NCBI GenBank assembly: GCA_029245955.1
Contig: JAQWOH010000057.1
Coordinates: 1-51,850, forward strand
Source of the DNA: Fuerstiella sp.
GTDB taxonomy: Bacteria; Planctomycetota; Planctomycetia; Planctomycetales; Planctomycetaceae
Direction of reading: 5' to 3'
DNA: 51,850 nt
Shown here: piece after piece, positions 9,439 through 17,413 of the stretch
Position numbering within the stretch: position 1 is the stretch's first letter
How the letters are laid out: each line of letters begins with the position of its first letter
The notes under the pieces: model-generated
Database searches by the model: none
What the model saw: only the letters and a program-made list of their open reading frames with translations
Told to the model about the DNA's origin: nothing
Program-made: the position numbers and the translations under genes

Positions 9439-11991
9439 TTAGTCGTCTTCGACCAGAGTAATGGTCTCGCCGGTTGCCCACGGACCGTTGAAGGTCTGGC
9501 TGCTGCCACTCGGCCATACGATATCGATAGATTCGACCTGCGTGACATCTCCCAGTCCGACGTACATTTTGGGTATCCCCTGAGCAAGATATCCGACCTT
9601 TCCGTCATACAGCCGAAGCAGTTTTTTTTCTCCGGCATGAATGGTCAGCAGAGCGCCCACTCCGTTTCGATTGCAGGATTTTCCCGTAAGTCTGACTTTG
9701 ACGTAGTTAATGGTATGGCGTTGAGCAAGATTGCTTTCCAGGACGAGAGGCACATCGTTGAACTCACTGGTGATCACATCCAGGTCGCCATCGTCGTCGA
9801 TGTCGAGGAATACCGACGAACGCGAGCCCAATGACCCCCAGACAGTGACCTCTCCCTGATGTCCGGTTACGACTTTTTCCATCAGCTCCCCCTCCGCTTC
9901 TGCACAGTCGACCTGAATCCACGGCTGCGCCGTACGGCCTCCGGCACGGGGCTCGACGCCCAGAACGAACTCTGCGTCATGAAACTGTTTGCCGTCGTTC
10001 AGCATGACGCTGTTCACTCCGTAACGGTACGGATAGTTCATGCTCGATGTCACAAATGCGTCTTCCAGTCCGTCTGCGTTCAGGTCTCCACTGCTGAGCC
10101 CCCATGGCCAGTAGTTTTCTGCGTTGTACTGGGCCGAAATTTCAGTGAAGACTCCATCCCCGTCGTTTCGAAAGAATGCATTTCCATAGACACTGGCTCC
10201 TTCCGATTTCAGCAGGGACTCCGGTAGTTTCATAGTTGCCTTTTCTTTCTCCTCAAAGAAGAAGCTGTTCAGGCTGACTTCCGATCGAATGTCGGCCAGA
10301 ATATCCTTGCTCATGTCGGAGTGCATATCCGTGATGAACAGATCAAGATCGAGATCATTGTCAAAGTCAGCCACTGCGACTCCCATCGCTCCCCAGGGAG
10401 TCTTCGGGAAAATGTCGCGACTTTTGCGCACAAAGCCCTGTCCCTGCTGGTTTTCGTAGTATTCGTCGTTGCCCTGCATGTCCAGGACATAAAGGTCCGG
10501 CCAGCCGTCATTGTTCAGATCACAGGCAGCGGCATCTCCGGTCCAGCTGCCCTCCTGCAGGCCAAACTTCTGTGTGACGTCTTCGAAGGATTTCCCGTCC
10601 GTGTTTTTATAAAGGCGGCTGAGTTCTGTTCGATCGGGCTTCAGGTGACCTGAAAAGGCATCCTTGAAGCCCACGTAGTATCCGCCTCGACCGGTTTCTT
10701 CTGTCGTGTATTTTCCGACGTTGCACAGAAACAGATCCAGCAGACCGTCGCGGTCAAAGTCAAAGAACACGGCTCCTGAGGAGTGTCCTTTATAGCCCAG
10801 CCCTGAATCATCTGTGGCATCGGTGAACTGTCCATGACCGTCGTTCAGAAACAGAAGGTTGCCTTTTCGAACGGCCGTTACATACAGATCAGCATCGCCA
10901 TCATTGTCGATATCGACAAATGAGGCCGCGACACAGACACGGTCGCCTACCGCAACACCGGCGGCGGATGTGATGTCCTCAAACGTACCGTCTCCGCGGT
11001 TACGGTACAGTTCGTTTTCGCCCAGTTGGTTAACGAAGTAAACGTCTGTCAGGCCGTCAGCGTCGACATCCGCAATCGTCACTCCGTTTCCATGATCGTA
11101 GTGGACTCCTTTGTAATCACTACCTGCGTCGTCCACGATCCGGTGCAAAAAACGGATGCCACTTTTCTTTCGCACGTCTCGAAACTGAAAATCATGTTGA
11201 ACTGGTATGTTCTCTTTCTGTTCCAGCTGAGCGTCACGGCGGGCGTCCATCCAGGTTGTCTGCAGAACCTCGTCCAGAAATGGAACCTGTTCGTTCCAGA
11301 GCTGTTCAATGGCTTCTTCCAATGCGGCGGTCTGGCCAGCCTCTTCGATCGCAAATGCTCCTCGCATCCTGCCAACCGGATCAATGAGAATAACTTTGTT
11401 CGTTAACTCGCTCAGACCAGTCGCTGTCTCATCAGCCGGAGCCCAGTAATACCAATGATCGTCGGCCGGCTGATTCCCTTCGTCGGCGAGTTCTTTCAAT
11501 TTTCCGTCTGCTGCCGCAGTGTCCAGCAAGACATTCACGATCAGCGTGTATTTCCAGCTTGAAGTGGATTTAAGTTTTTCAGTCAGTTTTTCCAACGCAC
11601 CGGAAGGCTGTCTTTTCGTGTCGTCATCTGCTTTCGCCAGGACCTGAGCAAGACAGACGCTGCCATGCAGGTCACGTCTGCCGACTCTGTGTCCTTCATG
11701 GTCGACGAACAGTATGGAGGGAAATTCTCCTGTGATCGGCAATTGAGTGACGGCTTGCTGTGTGTCGTTATCGGGCTTTTCAGGCCGAGCCGAGTCATTG
11801 GAAGTTGTCTCTGCTGACGGTGGAGTGAAATCGACAGGTGTCTCTGGTGCAGCCACGGTCGGACCTTCATTGCTTATGGCTGACGGGGGCTTGGTGGACG
11901 AGTTTTTGCTGCAGCCGGACAGAAGAACTGCCATCACAAGGAAGGTGGCCACGTTACGGCGGGCGTCAAATCTCAGGGGGGAGTTGATCAT
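9439..11991 (-). CDS. CRTAC1-type lipoprotein with thioredoxin-like N-terminal domain
   Basis: An 850-residue predicted lipoprotein with lipobox LLSGC at Cys27. After a Pro/Thr/Ser-rich linker, residues about 80-235 look like a thioredoxin- or SCO-type fold (FPSILFVDHEGHRVG, then KVILIDPVGRMRGAF). No CxxC is present, so thiol redox chemistry is not expected. FG-GAP/VCBS repeats follow from about 270 (DVDADGLTDVYFVNQ, DFDRDGLLDLFLCN, DIDDDGDLDVI), and an ASPIC domain lies near the end (SIDIVWPSGSSQTF). It lacks the TPR region of the two plus-strand relatives, towards which it is convergent with a 103-nt gap. The start at ATG 11991 places the signal peptide correctly. It is the last of three minus-strand lipoprotein genes. 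Confidence 0.85.
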   Translation of the reverse strand: MINSPLRFDARRNVATFLVMAVLLSGCSKNSSTKPPSAISNEGPTVAAPETPVDFTPPSAETTSNDSARPEKPDNDTQQAVTQLPITGEFPSILFVDHEGHRVGRRDLHGSVCLAQVLAKADDDTKRQPSGALEKLTEKLKSTSSWKYTLIVNVLLDTAAADGKLKELADEGNQPADDHWYYWAPADETATGLSELTNKVILIDPVGRMRGAFAIEEAGQTAALEEAIEQLWNEQVPFLDEVLQTTWMDARRDAQLEQKENIPVQHDFQFRDVRKKSGIRFLHRIVDDAGSDYKGVHYDHGNGVTIADVDADGLTDVYFVNQLGENELYRNRGDGTFEDITSAAGVAVGDRVCVAASFVDIDNDGDADLYVTAVRKGNLLFLNDGHGQFTDATDDSGLGYKGHSSGAVFFDFDRDGLLDLFLCNVGKYTTEETGRGGYYVGFKDAFSGHLKPDRTELSRLYKNTDGKSFEDVTQKFGLQEGSWTGDAAACDLNNDGWPDLYVLDMQGNDEYYENQQGQGFVRKSRDIFPKTPWGAMGVAVADFDNDLDLDLFITDMHSDMSKDILADIRSEVSLNSFFFEEKEKATMKLPESLLKSEGASVYGNAFFRNDGDGVFTEISAQYNAENYWPWGLSSGDLNADGLEDAFVTSSMNYPYRYGVNSVMLNDGKQFHDAEFVLGVEPRAGGRTAQPWIQVDCAEAEGELMEKVVTGHQGEVTVWGSLGSRSSVFLDIDDDGDLDVITSEFNDVPLVLESNLAQRHTINYVKVRLTGKSCNRNGVGALLTIHAGEKKLLRLYDGKVGYLAQGIPKMYVGLGDVTQVESIDIVWPSGSSQTFNGPWATGETITLVEDD

Positions 11992-12105
11992 GATTGTTCG
12001 CACATAAAGGACAGGTTGTTTTGCCTGTGACAGCATGAGAATGCAGTTTCAGCACCAATGAGAACGGTCTTCACCGAAGACGGTGACGAAGGCGCTTACT
12101 TGAGT

Positions 12106-13335
12106 CTATTGTCGTTGTTGCGTACGTGTGTCTGAAAACGACTTTGGGGCCACCGGCCGGTAGCCGATACCCTCGAGTCCCGTGCACTGAGGAACATATT
12201 CTGCATCGAAAAGTGGGTCGGCAATAGCGAGTTCGTTGGCTGTCGGGTCAATCGACCCTCTCAGATCAGGCTCGATTCCACCTATATGGCACCGATGTAC
12301 ATTGACTGCGTGGATGATATCCATCTCGTAACGTGTGCCGGTTGGTGTGCCCCCCGCGACAGTATTCTGCCAGAACAGGCAGTGTGAGTATGTGTTGCCC
12401 CTTCCTTTATCGTCGACTCCGTTTCGGTTATCGGTGAACGTACATCGATCCAGACTTACTCGTGACTCGGGAAATACTGTCAGCGCACCACTGCCGTTTG
12501 TTGCGTTATAATCGCGACCTTCCGGGCTGACGTCGTCTTCGCCGCAGTTTCCTCTGTTTCCTGCAAACAGGCAGTTTTCAAATGTTGCAGCACTTGCAGG
12601 AAGCACATCGACTCCGGCGCCTGTCAGCTGGCAGCTGTTGTTACGAAAGACGCAATCTCTGAATTTGACCGCATGGTTACGGAAGCCGCGATGTTCAACA
12701 GAAACGCCACCGCCACATGGCCGGGCTAGATTGTGTTCGACCACCAGATTAATCAACGTTGGGTATGATCTGCCAAAAATCTTGATTCCTCCTCCGTCGG
12801 AATAGAAAAACTGATCGCGAGCAAGTTGTTCCAGACCGGTATCCGGCTGCATCTGATCCGTGTTCTTTTCCGTCCGGAACCCATTTGCGCCCGTGATTCG
12901 CACTCCCTCCAGAATCGTAGCGTTCGTGATTCCGTCGCCGAAGTAGACGACGTGGTTGACAACAGCCGGAAAAGTAGGGGCGTCGGGATTGGCGATCGTT
13001 TCGTTGTCTCCGCGGAGAATTACGTCGCCGTCACCTACAATGTGAATGCGGTCGTGGCGGTGATTCATGTAGATCAGTGCCTGGCCCGGCTCCGTCGGAC
13101 GATAAGTGCCTTCATGAACGACGATTCTTTGACACCCCGTTTCTGCCGCCTGATCCAGTGCTACCTGGATGTCATCGCCTTCGTGAACATGAATAACATC
13201 ACCCGTGGATTTCGCAGTCGACGACGATTCTGTGTCTGACCCGGACAAGCACCCCGACACGATTATCAGCGTTATGAAAATTGCACCGGGCCCGGTCAGA
13301 AAGACATGCCTTGATCTTTGCAGCAACATAAACAC
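12106..13335 (-). CDS. Parallel beta-helix repeat lipoprotein
   Basis: A 409-residue predicted lipoprotein (IVSGC, Cys29). The body shows the regular short beta-strand turns of right-handed parallel beta-helix proteins (pectate-lyase or DUF1565 style), with runs such as FRDCVFRNNSCQLTGAGVDV, FENCLFAGNRGNCG and LDRCTFTDNRNG. Such folds bind or cleave polysaccharides, or act structurally; no specific catalytic site can be named. The start is GTG 13335, because an AGGTGA ribosome site lies 7 nt upstream; an ATG two codons later is the alternative. It lies 48 nt downstream of the cupredoxin gene and 114 nt upstream of the CRTAC1 lipoprotein gene, so the three are probably co-transcribed. Confidence 0.8.
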   Translation of the reverse strand: MFMLLQRSRHVFLTGPGAIFITLIIVSGCLSGSDTESSSTAKSTGDVIHVHEGDDIQVALDQAAETGCQRIVVHEGTYRPTEPGQALIYMNHRHDRIHIVGDGDVILRGDNETIANPDAPTFPAVVNHVVYFGDGITNATILEGVRITGANGFRTEKNTDQMQPDTGLEQLARDQFFYSDGGGIKIFGRSYPTLINLVVEHNLARPCGGGVSVEHRGFRNHAVKFRDCVFRNNSCQLTGAGVDVLPASAATFENCLFAGNRGNCGEDDVSPEGRDYNATNGSGALTVFPESRVSLDRCTFTDNRNGVDDKGRGNTYSHCLFWQNTVAGGTPTGTRYEMDIIHAVNVHRCHIGGIEPDLRGSIDPTANELAIADPLFDAEYVPQCTGLEGIGYRPVAPKSFSDTRTQQRQ

Positions 13336-13383
13336 TTAATGATCACCTGATGAAAAAGCCGGACGAATCTGCCTGGAACTTTG

Positions 13384-13890
13384 TTAACGCGGGGCGGATT
13401 TTAATGTACTTTTGCCTGAGGCGACTCTCATGGTGCCAAGCACATCGTCGTGGAAATAGCGCAGGCCACACAGAGGATCAGTACGAAATTCGTGCGTACC
13501 TTCTGCGGGACTGGTGAACCGAACAGAATGCACCATGTCGGGAACTGCAATTTCGATGCGGCCGTCGGGAACGTTAAGCGTATACACGTAGTCTTCGCTG
13601 GTGAGAACCAGAATGATATCTGCCGCTGGCGGCACAACTAATTCATTTCCCAGCAGCTGTTCATCGCCCGAGGCAATGTTGCCGTCGGGTCCCGGAGTCA
13701 GAAACTGCCATTTGAAGTCCCGCCCCCGAGCTTCGATCACGAAAGGACCGCTCGAAGGCACGTGCGGCGGACTTCCGGAAGTTTCAGTTGTCGCATCACT
13801 GACTCCTGAACTGCATCCCATAACAAGACACAGCACTGCCGCGATGTCTCTAGTGGCTGCACAAATCGAAAGTCTGTGGCGGCGCCTCAT
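13384..13890 (-). CDS. COX2-like cupredoxin lipoprotein
   Basis: A 168-residue small lipoprotein (LVMGC, Cys26) with one cupredoxin domain. The GRDFKWQF stretch and PDMVHSVRFTSPAEGTHEF recall the copper domain of cytochrome c oxidase subunit II. The ligand loop differs. A CuA site needs two Cys (C-x3-C-x3-H-x2-M). Here only one Cys is present, in LCGLRYFHDDVLGTM, giving candidate ligands H121, C141, H147 and M154, which is the set used by mononuclear type 1 copper. It could therefore be an electron carrier or a copper-binding protein. ATG 13890 is preferred over a TTG six codons upstream, but neither has a clear ribosome site. It is probably the first gene of the minus-strand lipoprotein set. 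Confidence 0.75.
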   Translation of the reverse strand: MRRRHRLSICAATRDIAAVLCLVMGCSSGVSDATTETSGSPPHVPSSGPFVIEARGRDFKWQFLTPGPDGNIASGDEQLLGNELVVPPAADIILVLTSEDYVYTLNVPDGRIEIAVPDMVHSVRFTSPAEGTHEFRTDPLCGLRYFHDDVLGTMRVASGKSTLKSAPR

Positions 13891-14112
13891 TGTTAAATCT
13901 GTTTGCAATCAAATGTCCGAAAGGTGCGTGACTGGTGATCAATATCAGAAGAGATTGTTCGCGCCAGTTGTGCGGCTTACCTCAGTCGAATGTTCATCCT
14001 TGAGGGTATCCCGCATCACAATAAAGCGCACTTTCAATTATAACGTCGATGACGGCGATGCCAAACAGTTTAAAGTGCTGCGACTCGGGCGACAGCCCGC
14101 TCCAATTGGGTG

Positions 14113-14391
14113 TCATTTCTGTTTCCAGTGGTCAATATTCTGCTGCGTGGGGACATAGAGTCGCTGCTTATCAGCGAGTCCATCCGCAGGATGAAAGTTT
14201 GCGGAGCCGAGATCCGGATTGATTCTAAGTTCCCAGGCCTGCAGAAGGGGAAGCTGTTGAGCTGTACGACCGACGCTGTCTGGCTCTGCCGCATTCCCGG
14301 AGCCTTGTGTGAGTTCGACGAAGGTTCCATCGACCGGTTCTGAATCACGCGTCAGGGGGCGAACTGACAAGCTGAACCGCAGCGACGTCAT
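14113..14391 (-). CDS. Possible small hypothetical protein (doubtful)
   Basis: A 92-residue reading frame on the same strand as, and overlapping by 47 nt, the gene at 14345-14779. It has no known motif, no signal peptide and no clear ribosome site. It is listed because it follows the upstream gene closely and its composition is not obviously non-coding. If it is not real, 13891-14344 is a 454-nt non-coding gap in which I see no promoter, terminator or RNA structure. Confidence 0.25.
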   Translation of the reverse strand: MTSLRFSLSVRPLTRDSEPVDGTFVELTQGSGNAAEPDSVGRTAQQLPLLQAWELRINPDLGSANFHPADGLADKQRLYVPTQQNIDHWKQK

Positions 14392-14779
14392 CTACGGAAT
14401 AAGGCCCCCGAAGCCGAGGTGCTGCGGGCTCAGTGCGGCATGGGACCAGCACCAGTGTTCCCCGAATGCTCTCGCGTGAATCCGGGAATCCCTGAACTAC
14501 TGTGCCGTCTTGCAGGCGCAGCTGAACTTCGTGAGATTCATTCACGCCTGCCATTTCGGGGTGCGTCAGGACAGAAAAACGTTCCCAGGCCCATGTCCAC
14601 AGAGTTGCCTGAACGTCAACTCGACCGGCGATGTCCAGCCATTCCAGCTCTGCGTCTCGCAGCTGCTGCTGCGTTGCCTGTCGACACCAGGGGCGAAGTA
14701 CGTCGTCAATCCACTGACGTCGAGAAGCCGCCAGTTCTTCGAACGAAGTCGGAGTACTTTGTGCGTCCCCGGCGTTCAT
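14345..14779 (-). CDS. Hypothetical protein coupled to the YbjN-like gene
   Basis: A 144-residue protein that I do not recognise. It has no signal peptide and looks soluble. An N-terminal helical half (SRRQWIDDVLRPWC, LRDAELEWLDIAG) is followed by a more beta-rich half (HEVQLRLQDGTVVQGF, GTLVLVPC). Its ATG at 14779 overlaps the stop of the upstream gene by 4 nt, so translation is probably coupled and the product may work with that secreted YbjN-like protein. The GTVVQG segment resembles a small beta-barrel, but this is too weak for a functional call. Confidence 0.6.
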   Translation of the reverse strand: MNAGDAQSTPTSFEELAASRRQWIDDVLRPWCRQATQQQLRDAELEWLDIAGRVDVQATLWTWAWERFSVLTHPEMAGVNESHEVQLRLQDGTVVQGFPDSRESIRGTLVLVPCRTEPAAPRLRGPYSVDDVAAVQLVSSPPDA

Positions 14780-15435
14780 TGAATCTGACGATTGCCGAAT
14801 TTCGAAGCCGCTTCGGATGTCTGGGTTTGCGGGCTGCGATTACCGGCCGTTGACGTCCGTTGATCCTGAGGCGTGCCAGCGGCGATCTGTGGCTTCTGAG
14901 CATCCGGCTTTGGCGCCCAGTTCGCGACCGACCAGCTTGGGTATTCATCTGCAACGCTAACGGCCAGGTCCTGCAGGCTTTCAATCAGGCGTTTGTTGCT
15001 CATTTGCTCATTCCGAATGACACGCTGCAGGACAAATCGTTTGTTGTTCGGGATGTAGGCAAAAAACTTGCCGTTGCCGAGACGGTCGTTTGCAGCCAGC
15101 AGTCGCAGCAGGGCCGTCTGGGGGACTTCGTTTGCCGTTCTCGGAATCTGATCCAGCCACGCCATCACCCACACGGTTTCGCCGTTACGGCTTAGTACTG
15201 TCGACATGCTGAATTTCCATTCTTCACCTCGAATTTTTGTCTTGAAGGCGAAGTCATACCGCTTCTCCGTTCGGACCGGCTTCAGGCCGATGTCCATCAG
15301 CACCTGCCCAAGCGACTCTTCGGTGAGTGCGCCAGGCAGTGGCGTCCGTGTGGCTTCCTGGGTCGTATCGTCCTGCCCTGTTGCGCTGTTGGCAATCAGC
15401 AGAATCGGCAGGAGAACTGCAGTTGTGAATTTCAT
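14776..15435 (-). CDS. Secreted YbjN/CesT-like protein
   Basis: A 219-residue protein with a Sec signal peptide (about 1-20, ending ANSATG). The mature domain (about 35-170) has the alternating strand and helix pattern of YbjN or type III secretion chaperone-like folds, with LLRLLAANDRLGNGKFFAY, KRFVLQRVIRNEQMSN and a long C-terminal helix. A Pro/Gln/Ser-rich tail follows. In that fold class the domain usually binds other proteins; its role outside the cytoplasm is unknown. The start is ATG 15435, because GGAG lies 9 nt upstream; an ATG five codons earlier lacks this. Its stop overlaps the start of the 144-residue gene. Confidence 0.65.
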   Translation of the reverse strand: MKFTTAVLLPILLIANSATGQDDTTQEATRTPLPGALTEESLGQVLMDIGLKPVRTEKRYDFAFKTKIRGEEWKFSMSTVLSRNGETVWVMAWLDQIPRTANEVPQTALLRLLAANDRLGNGKFFAYIPNNKRFVLQRVIRNEQMSNKRLIESLQDLAVSVADEYPSWSVANWAPKPDAQKPQIAAGTPQDQRTSTAGNRSPQTQTSEAASKFGNRQIQ

Positions 15436-15573
15436 CGTTTTACACTCCATCGCGTTGATGATGCTGCGTCCCCGGAATGGGCCCGCAGCCCGCGTTACTC
15501 CGCGACGTTGTCTTCCTGCAAATCGTGGTGCTAAGTCTTTACTTACCGCAGATTCTGCCGATGATAACAGGCA

Positions 15574-16200
15574 CTATTGGTCGAAAAGTGCTTTGAGGCA
15601 GATCTGGGACCACGTCTCAAACTCATCCAGTTCGCGTAACAGGTCGTCAGGTACCGCGAACTCTGCATCTATCATCGACTTTTCACGTGGCGCAACTTTG
15701 GGGGAGTCCAGTTCGAAAATGTGAACAATTCCCAAATGGACTTTTCCAACTTCCGTTTGGTCATCGTTGATCAGTCCGACGCAGCGTTCAGTCCACTGAG
15801 CGTTCAGGTGGATTTCTTCTTCGATCTCACGTTTCATGCCTTCGGCATAGGGGGAACCTGCCCCGTTCAGGTCAAGCGTAGAGACGTGACCACCAACGCC
15901 GACCGATCGTTTGGCATGCAGCCGAGCCTCCCCCTGGTCATTTCCTCGGCGATAGTTGAACACTTTGTTGCCGCTGCGAAAGATGCAGTACGGGATCAAC
16001 TGCTTGAAGGAAGGATTTTCTTCCATTTCGTTGCGAGGTCTGTAGCTGGCGTGAATCGGATCCAGAATGACGTCGAGGTATCGATCCATGTCGCCGCAAA
16101 AACCCTGGAAGTGACCGATTTCGTGGAACACTTGGGTGGGAATGACAAGGACCTGTTCGACCGGCGTCTCAATGGCGTTCCTGGTGACTGTTTCAGTCAT
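15574..16200 (-). CDS. Nudix-like hydrolase
   Basis: A 208-residue soluble protein. The REIEEEIHL stretch (about 124-132) fits the core REUxEExGU of the Nudix box, with His in place of the usual Gly. The upstream part runs GGHVSTLDLNGAGSPYAEG, about six residues longer than the canonical spacing, and lacks the usual first Glu, so the box is slightly divergent. Nudix enzymes hydrolyse X-linked nucleoside diphosphates; the substrate cannot be predicted. The start is firm: ATG 16200 has GAAGGAG 8 nt upstream. It lies 118 nt downstream of trpC on the same strand and may be read together with it. Confidence 0.75.
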   Translation of the reverse strand: MTETVTRNAIETPVEQVLVIPTQVFHEIGHFQGFCGDMDRYLDVILDPIHASYRPRNEMEENPSFKQLIPYCIFRSGNKVFNYRRGNDQGEARLHAKRSVGVGGHVSTLDLNGAGSPYAEGMKREIEEEIHLNAQWTERCVGLINDDQTEVGKVHLGIVHIFELDSPKVAPREKSMIDAEFAVPDDLLRELDEFETWSQICLKALFDQ

Positions 16201-16318
16201 TTCTCTGACTCCTTCAAAACGAGGTGTAAGTGTCGACTCTGCTGATCACTGAATTTCATACAGACCGGGACGATCTTCCGACCCTGCGGAATCGTACGGT
16301 ACCGGAACCGAGTTGTTA

Positions 16319-17110
16319 TTACGTTGCCGTTCCGGACATCAATAACTGCACTGCGGCAACAATATCCGGCTGCCGCATAAGTGACTCACCCACCAGCACA
16401 CCGCCGACACCTGCTTCGCGAAGCCGCACAATGTCTTCGTGATTGCGAATACCACTTTCGCTGACCAGGACGGTATCCGCGGGAACGTTTTTCTGCAGAT
16501 CGAAGGTGTGTTCCAGTGACGTGACGAAGGTTCGCAGGTCTCGGTTGTTGATGCCAATTAACTGCGTGCCGGTTTTCAGAACTCGAGGAAGATTATTCGG
16601 TTCGTAGAGTTCGATCAGCGTTTTCATACCCAGTTCCTGTGCGTAACCATGCAGATCGTGCAGTTGTGTGTCGTCAAGGCATTCTGCGATCAGCAAGACG
16701 CAGTCCGCGCCCGCCACGCGCGCCTCCAGAATCTGATAACGATCGATGATGAATTCCTTTCGCATCACGGGAATCTGAACGTGTGACCGGATTTCCCTCA
16801 AAAAGTCCAGATGGCCCTGAAAGTACTTCTCGTCCGTCAGCACGCTGAGGCATTGAGCCCCAGCCGCTTCGTAGGACTGAGCGATTTTTACAGGTGAAAA
16901 GTCCTCCCGAATGATTCCGGCCGACGGTGAGGCCTTTTTGACTTCTGCGATCAGTCCCGGCTGTGCGCCGGTCGACAAGGCCGTCAGAAAGCACCGCACC
17001 GGCGGCGCGAGCGGCAGCTGAGCTTCAAGTTGGGCTGCGGGAAACCGCATTCTTGCTGCGGCTACTTCGGTCTGCTTGTGTGCGACAATTTCGTCGAGAA
17101 CGGTTGTCAA
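16319..17110 (-). CDS. trpC: Indole-3-glycerol phosphate synthase
   Basis: A 263-residue cytoplasmic TIM barrel that closes the indole ring in tryptophan synthesis (CdRP to indole-3-glycerol phosphate, CO2 and water). Family motifs are all present: GLIAEVKKASPS with catalytic Glu56 and Lys58, MRKEFIID with Lys118, Glu167 in TLIELYE, IGINNRDL, LVSESGI with Glu218, and the phosphate loop GGVLVGESLMR. Length is normal for a single-function TrpC. No other trp genes lie nearby, so it stands apart from a trp operon. It is transcribed divergently from the CPBP protease gene across a 303-nt gap. Confidence 0.96.
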   Translation of the reverse strand: MTTVLDEIVAHKQTEVAAARMRFPAAQLEAQLPLAPPVRCFLTALSTGAQPGLIAEVKKASPSAGIIREDFSPVKIAQSYEAAGAQCLSVLTDEKYFQGHLDFLREIRSHVQIPVMRKEFIIDRYQILEARVAGADCVLLIAECLDDTQLHDLHGYAQELGMKTLIELYEPNNLPRVLKTGTQLIGINNRDLRTFVTSLEHTFDLQKNVPADTVLVSESGIRNHEDIVRLREAGVGGVLVGESLMRQPDIVAAVQLLMSGTAT

Positions 17111-17413
17111 TGCTGAGCTCCGCTGTATCGGCCGGCTATGAGTTTTTCGGGCAAATTGGGATCTCCATCGTCGACAGATGATATCCTTGAGGATTGGCGA
17201 TACAACACGGTCGCGTAGTTAGTCCTGAGTCGTTCCCATTTTGCCACACCCGGCTGGTTGCCGTGTTTTCCGTTTCATCCCGGTCTGTCGGTTCTGCAGG
17301 TATTACTAACGCTCATTCAATAGCGCTGCCGCAGTGTTTCTACTCAATCCCGGTCTTTCGTGAAGACCGGGCAGTTTCTCTTTCAATGACATTCTGATCT
17401 GAATTCGCACGCT
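17111..17413. other. Intergenic region between divergent trpC and CPBP genes
   Basis: 303 nt that must hold the promoters of two divergent genes. I cannot assign specific promoter boxes. It contains one strong hairpin (17349-17371), and the 5' half of that hairpin is loosely repeated about 70 nt upstream (CCCGGTCTGTCG near 17280). No protein-coding frame looks real. Confidence 0.6.
17349..17371 (+). promoter_or_regulatory. Strong hairpin in the 5' leader of the CPBP gene
   Basis: A perfect 9-bp GC-rich stem, CCCGGTCTT paired with AAGACCGGG, with a 5-nt loop. It is followed by a T/C-rich stretch (CAGTTTCTCTTTC) and ends 42 nt before ATG 17414. No gene ends just upstream on this strand, so it is not a simple end-of-gene terminator. 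It could be a leader attenuator, an mRNA 5' stabiliser, or a weak terminator that blocks antisense-derived transcripts. Confidence 0.55.

Noticed and set aside
12065..12085. Imperfect hairpin ACGGTCTTC-ACC-GAAGACGGT between two lipoprotein genes
   Set aside because: One mismatch and no T-tract on either strand; too weak to call a terminator.
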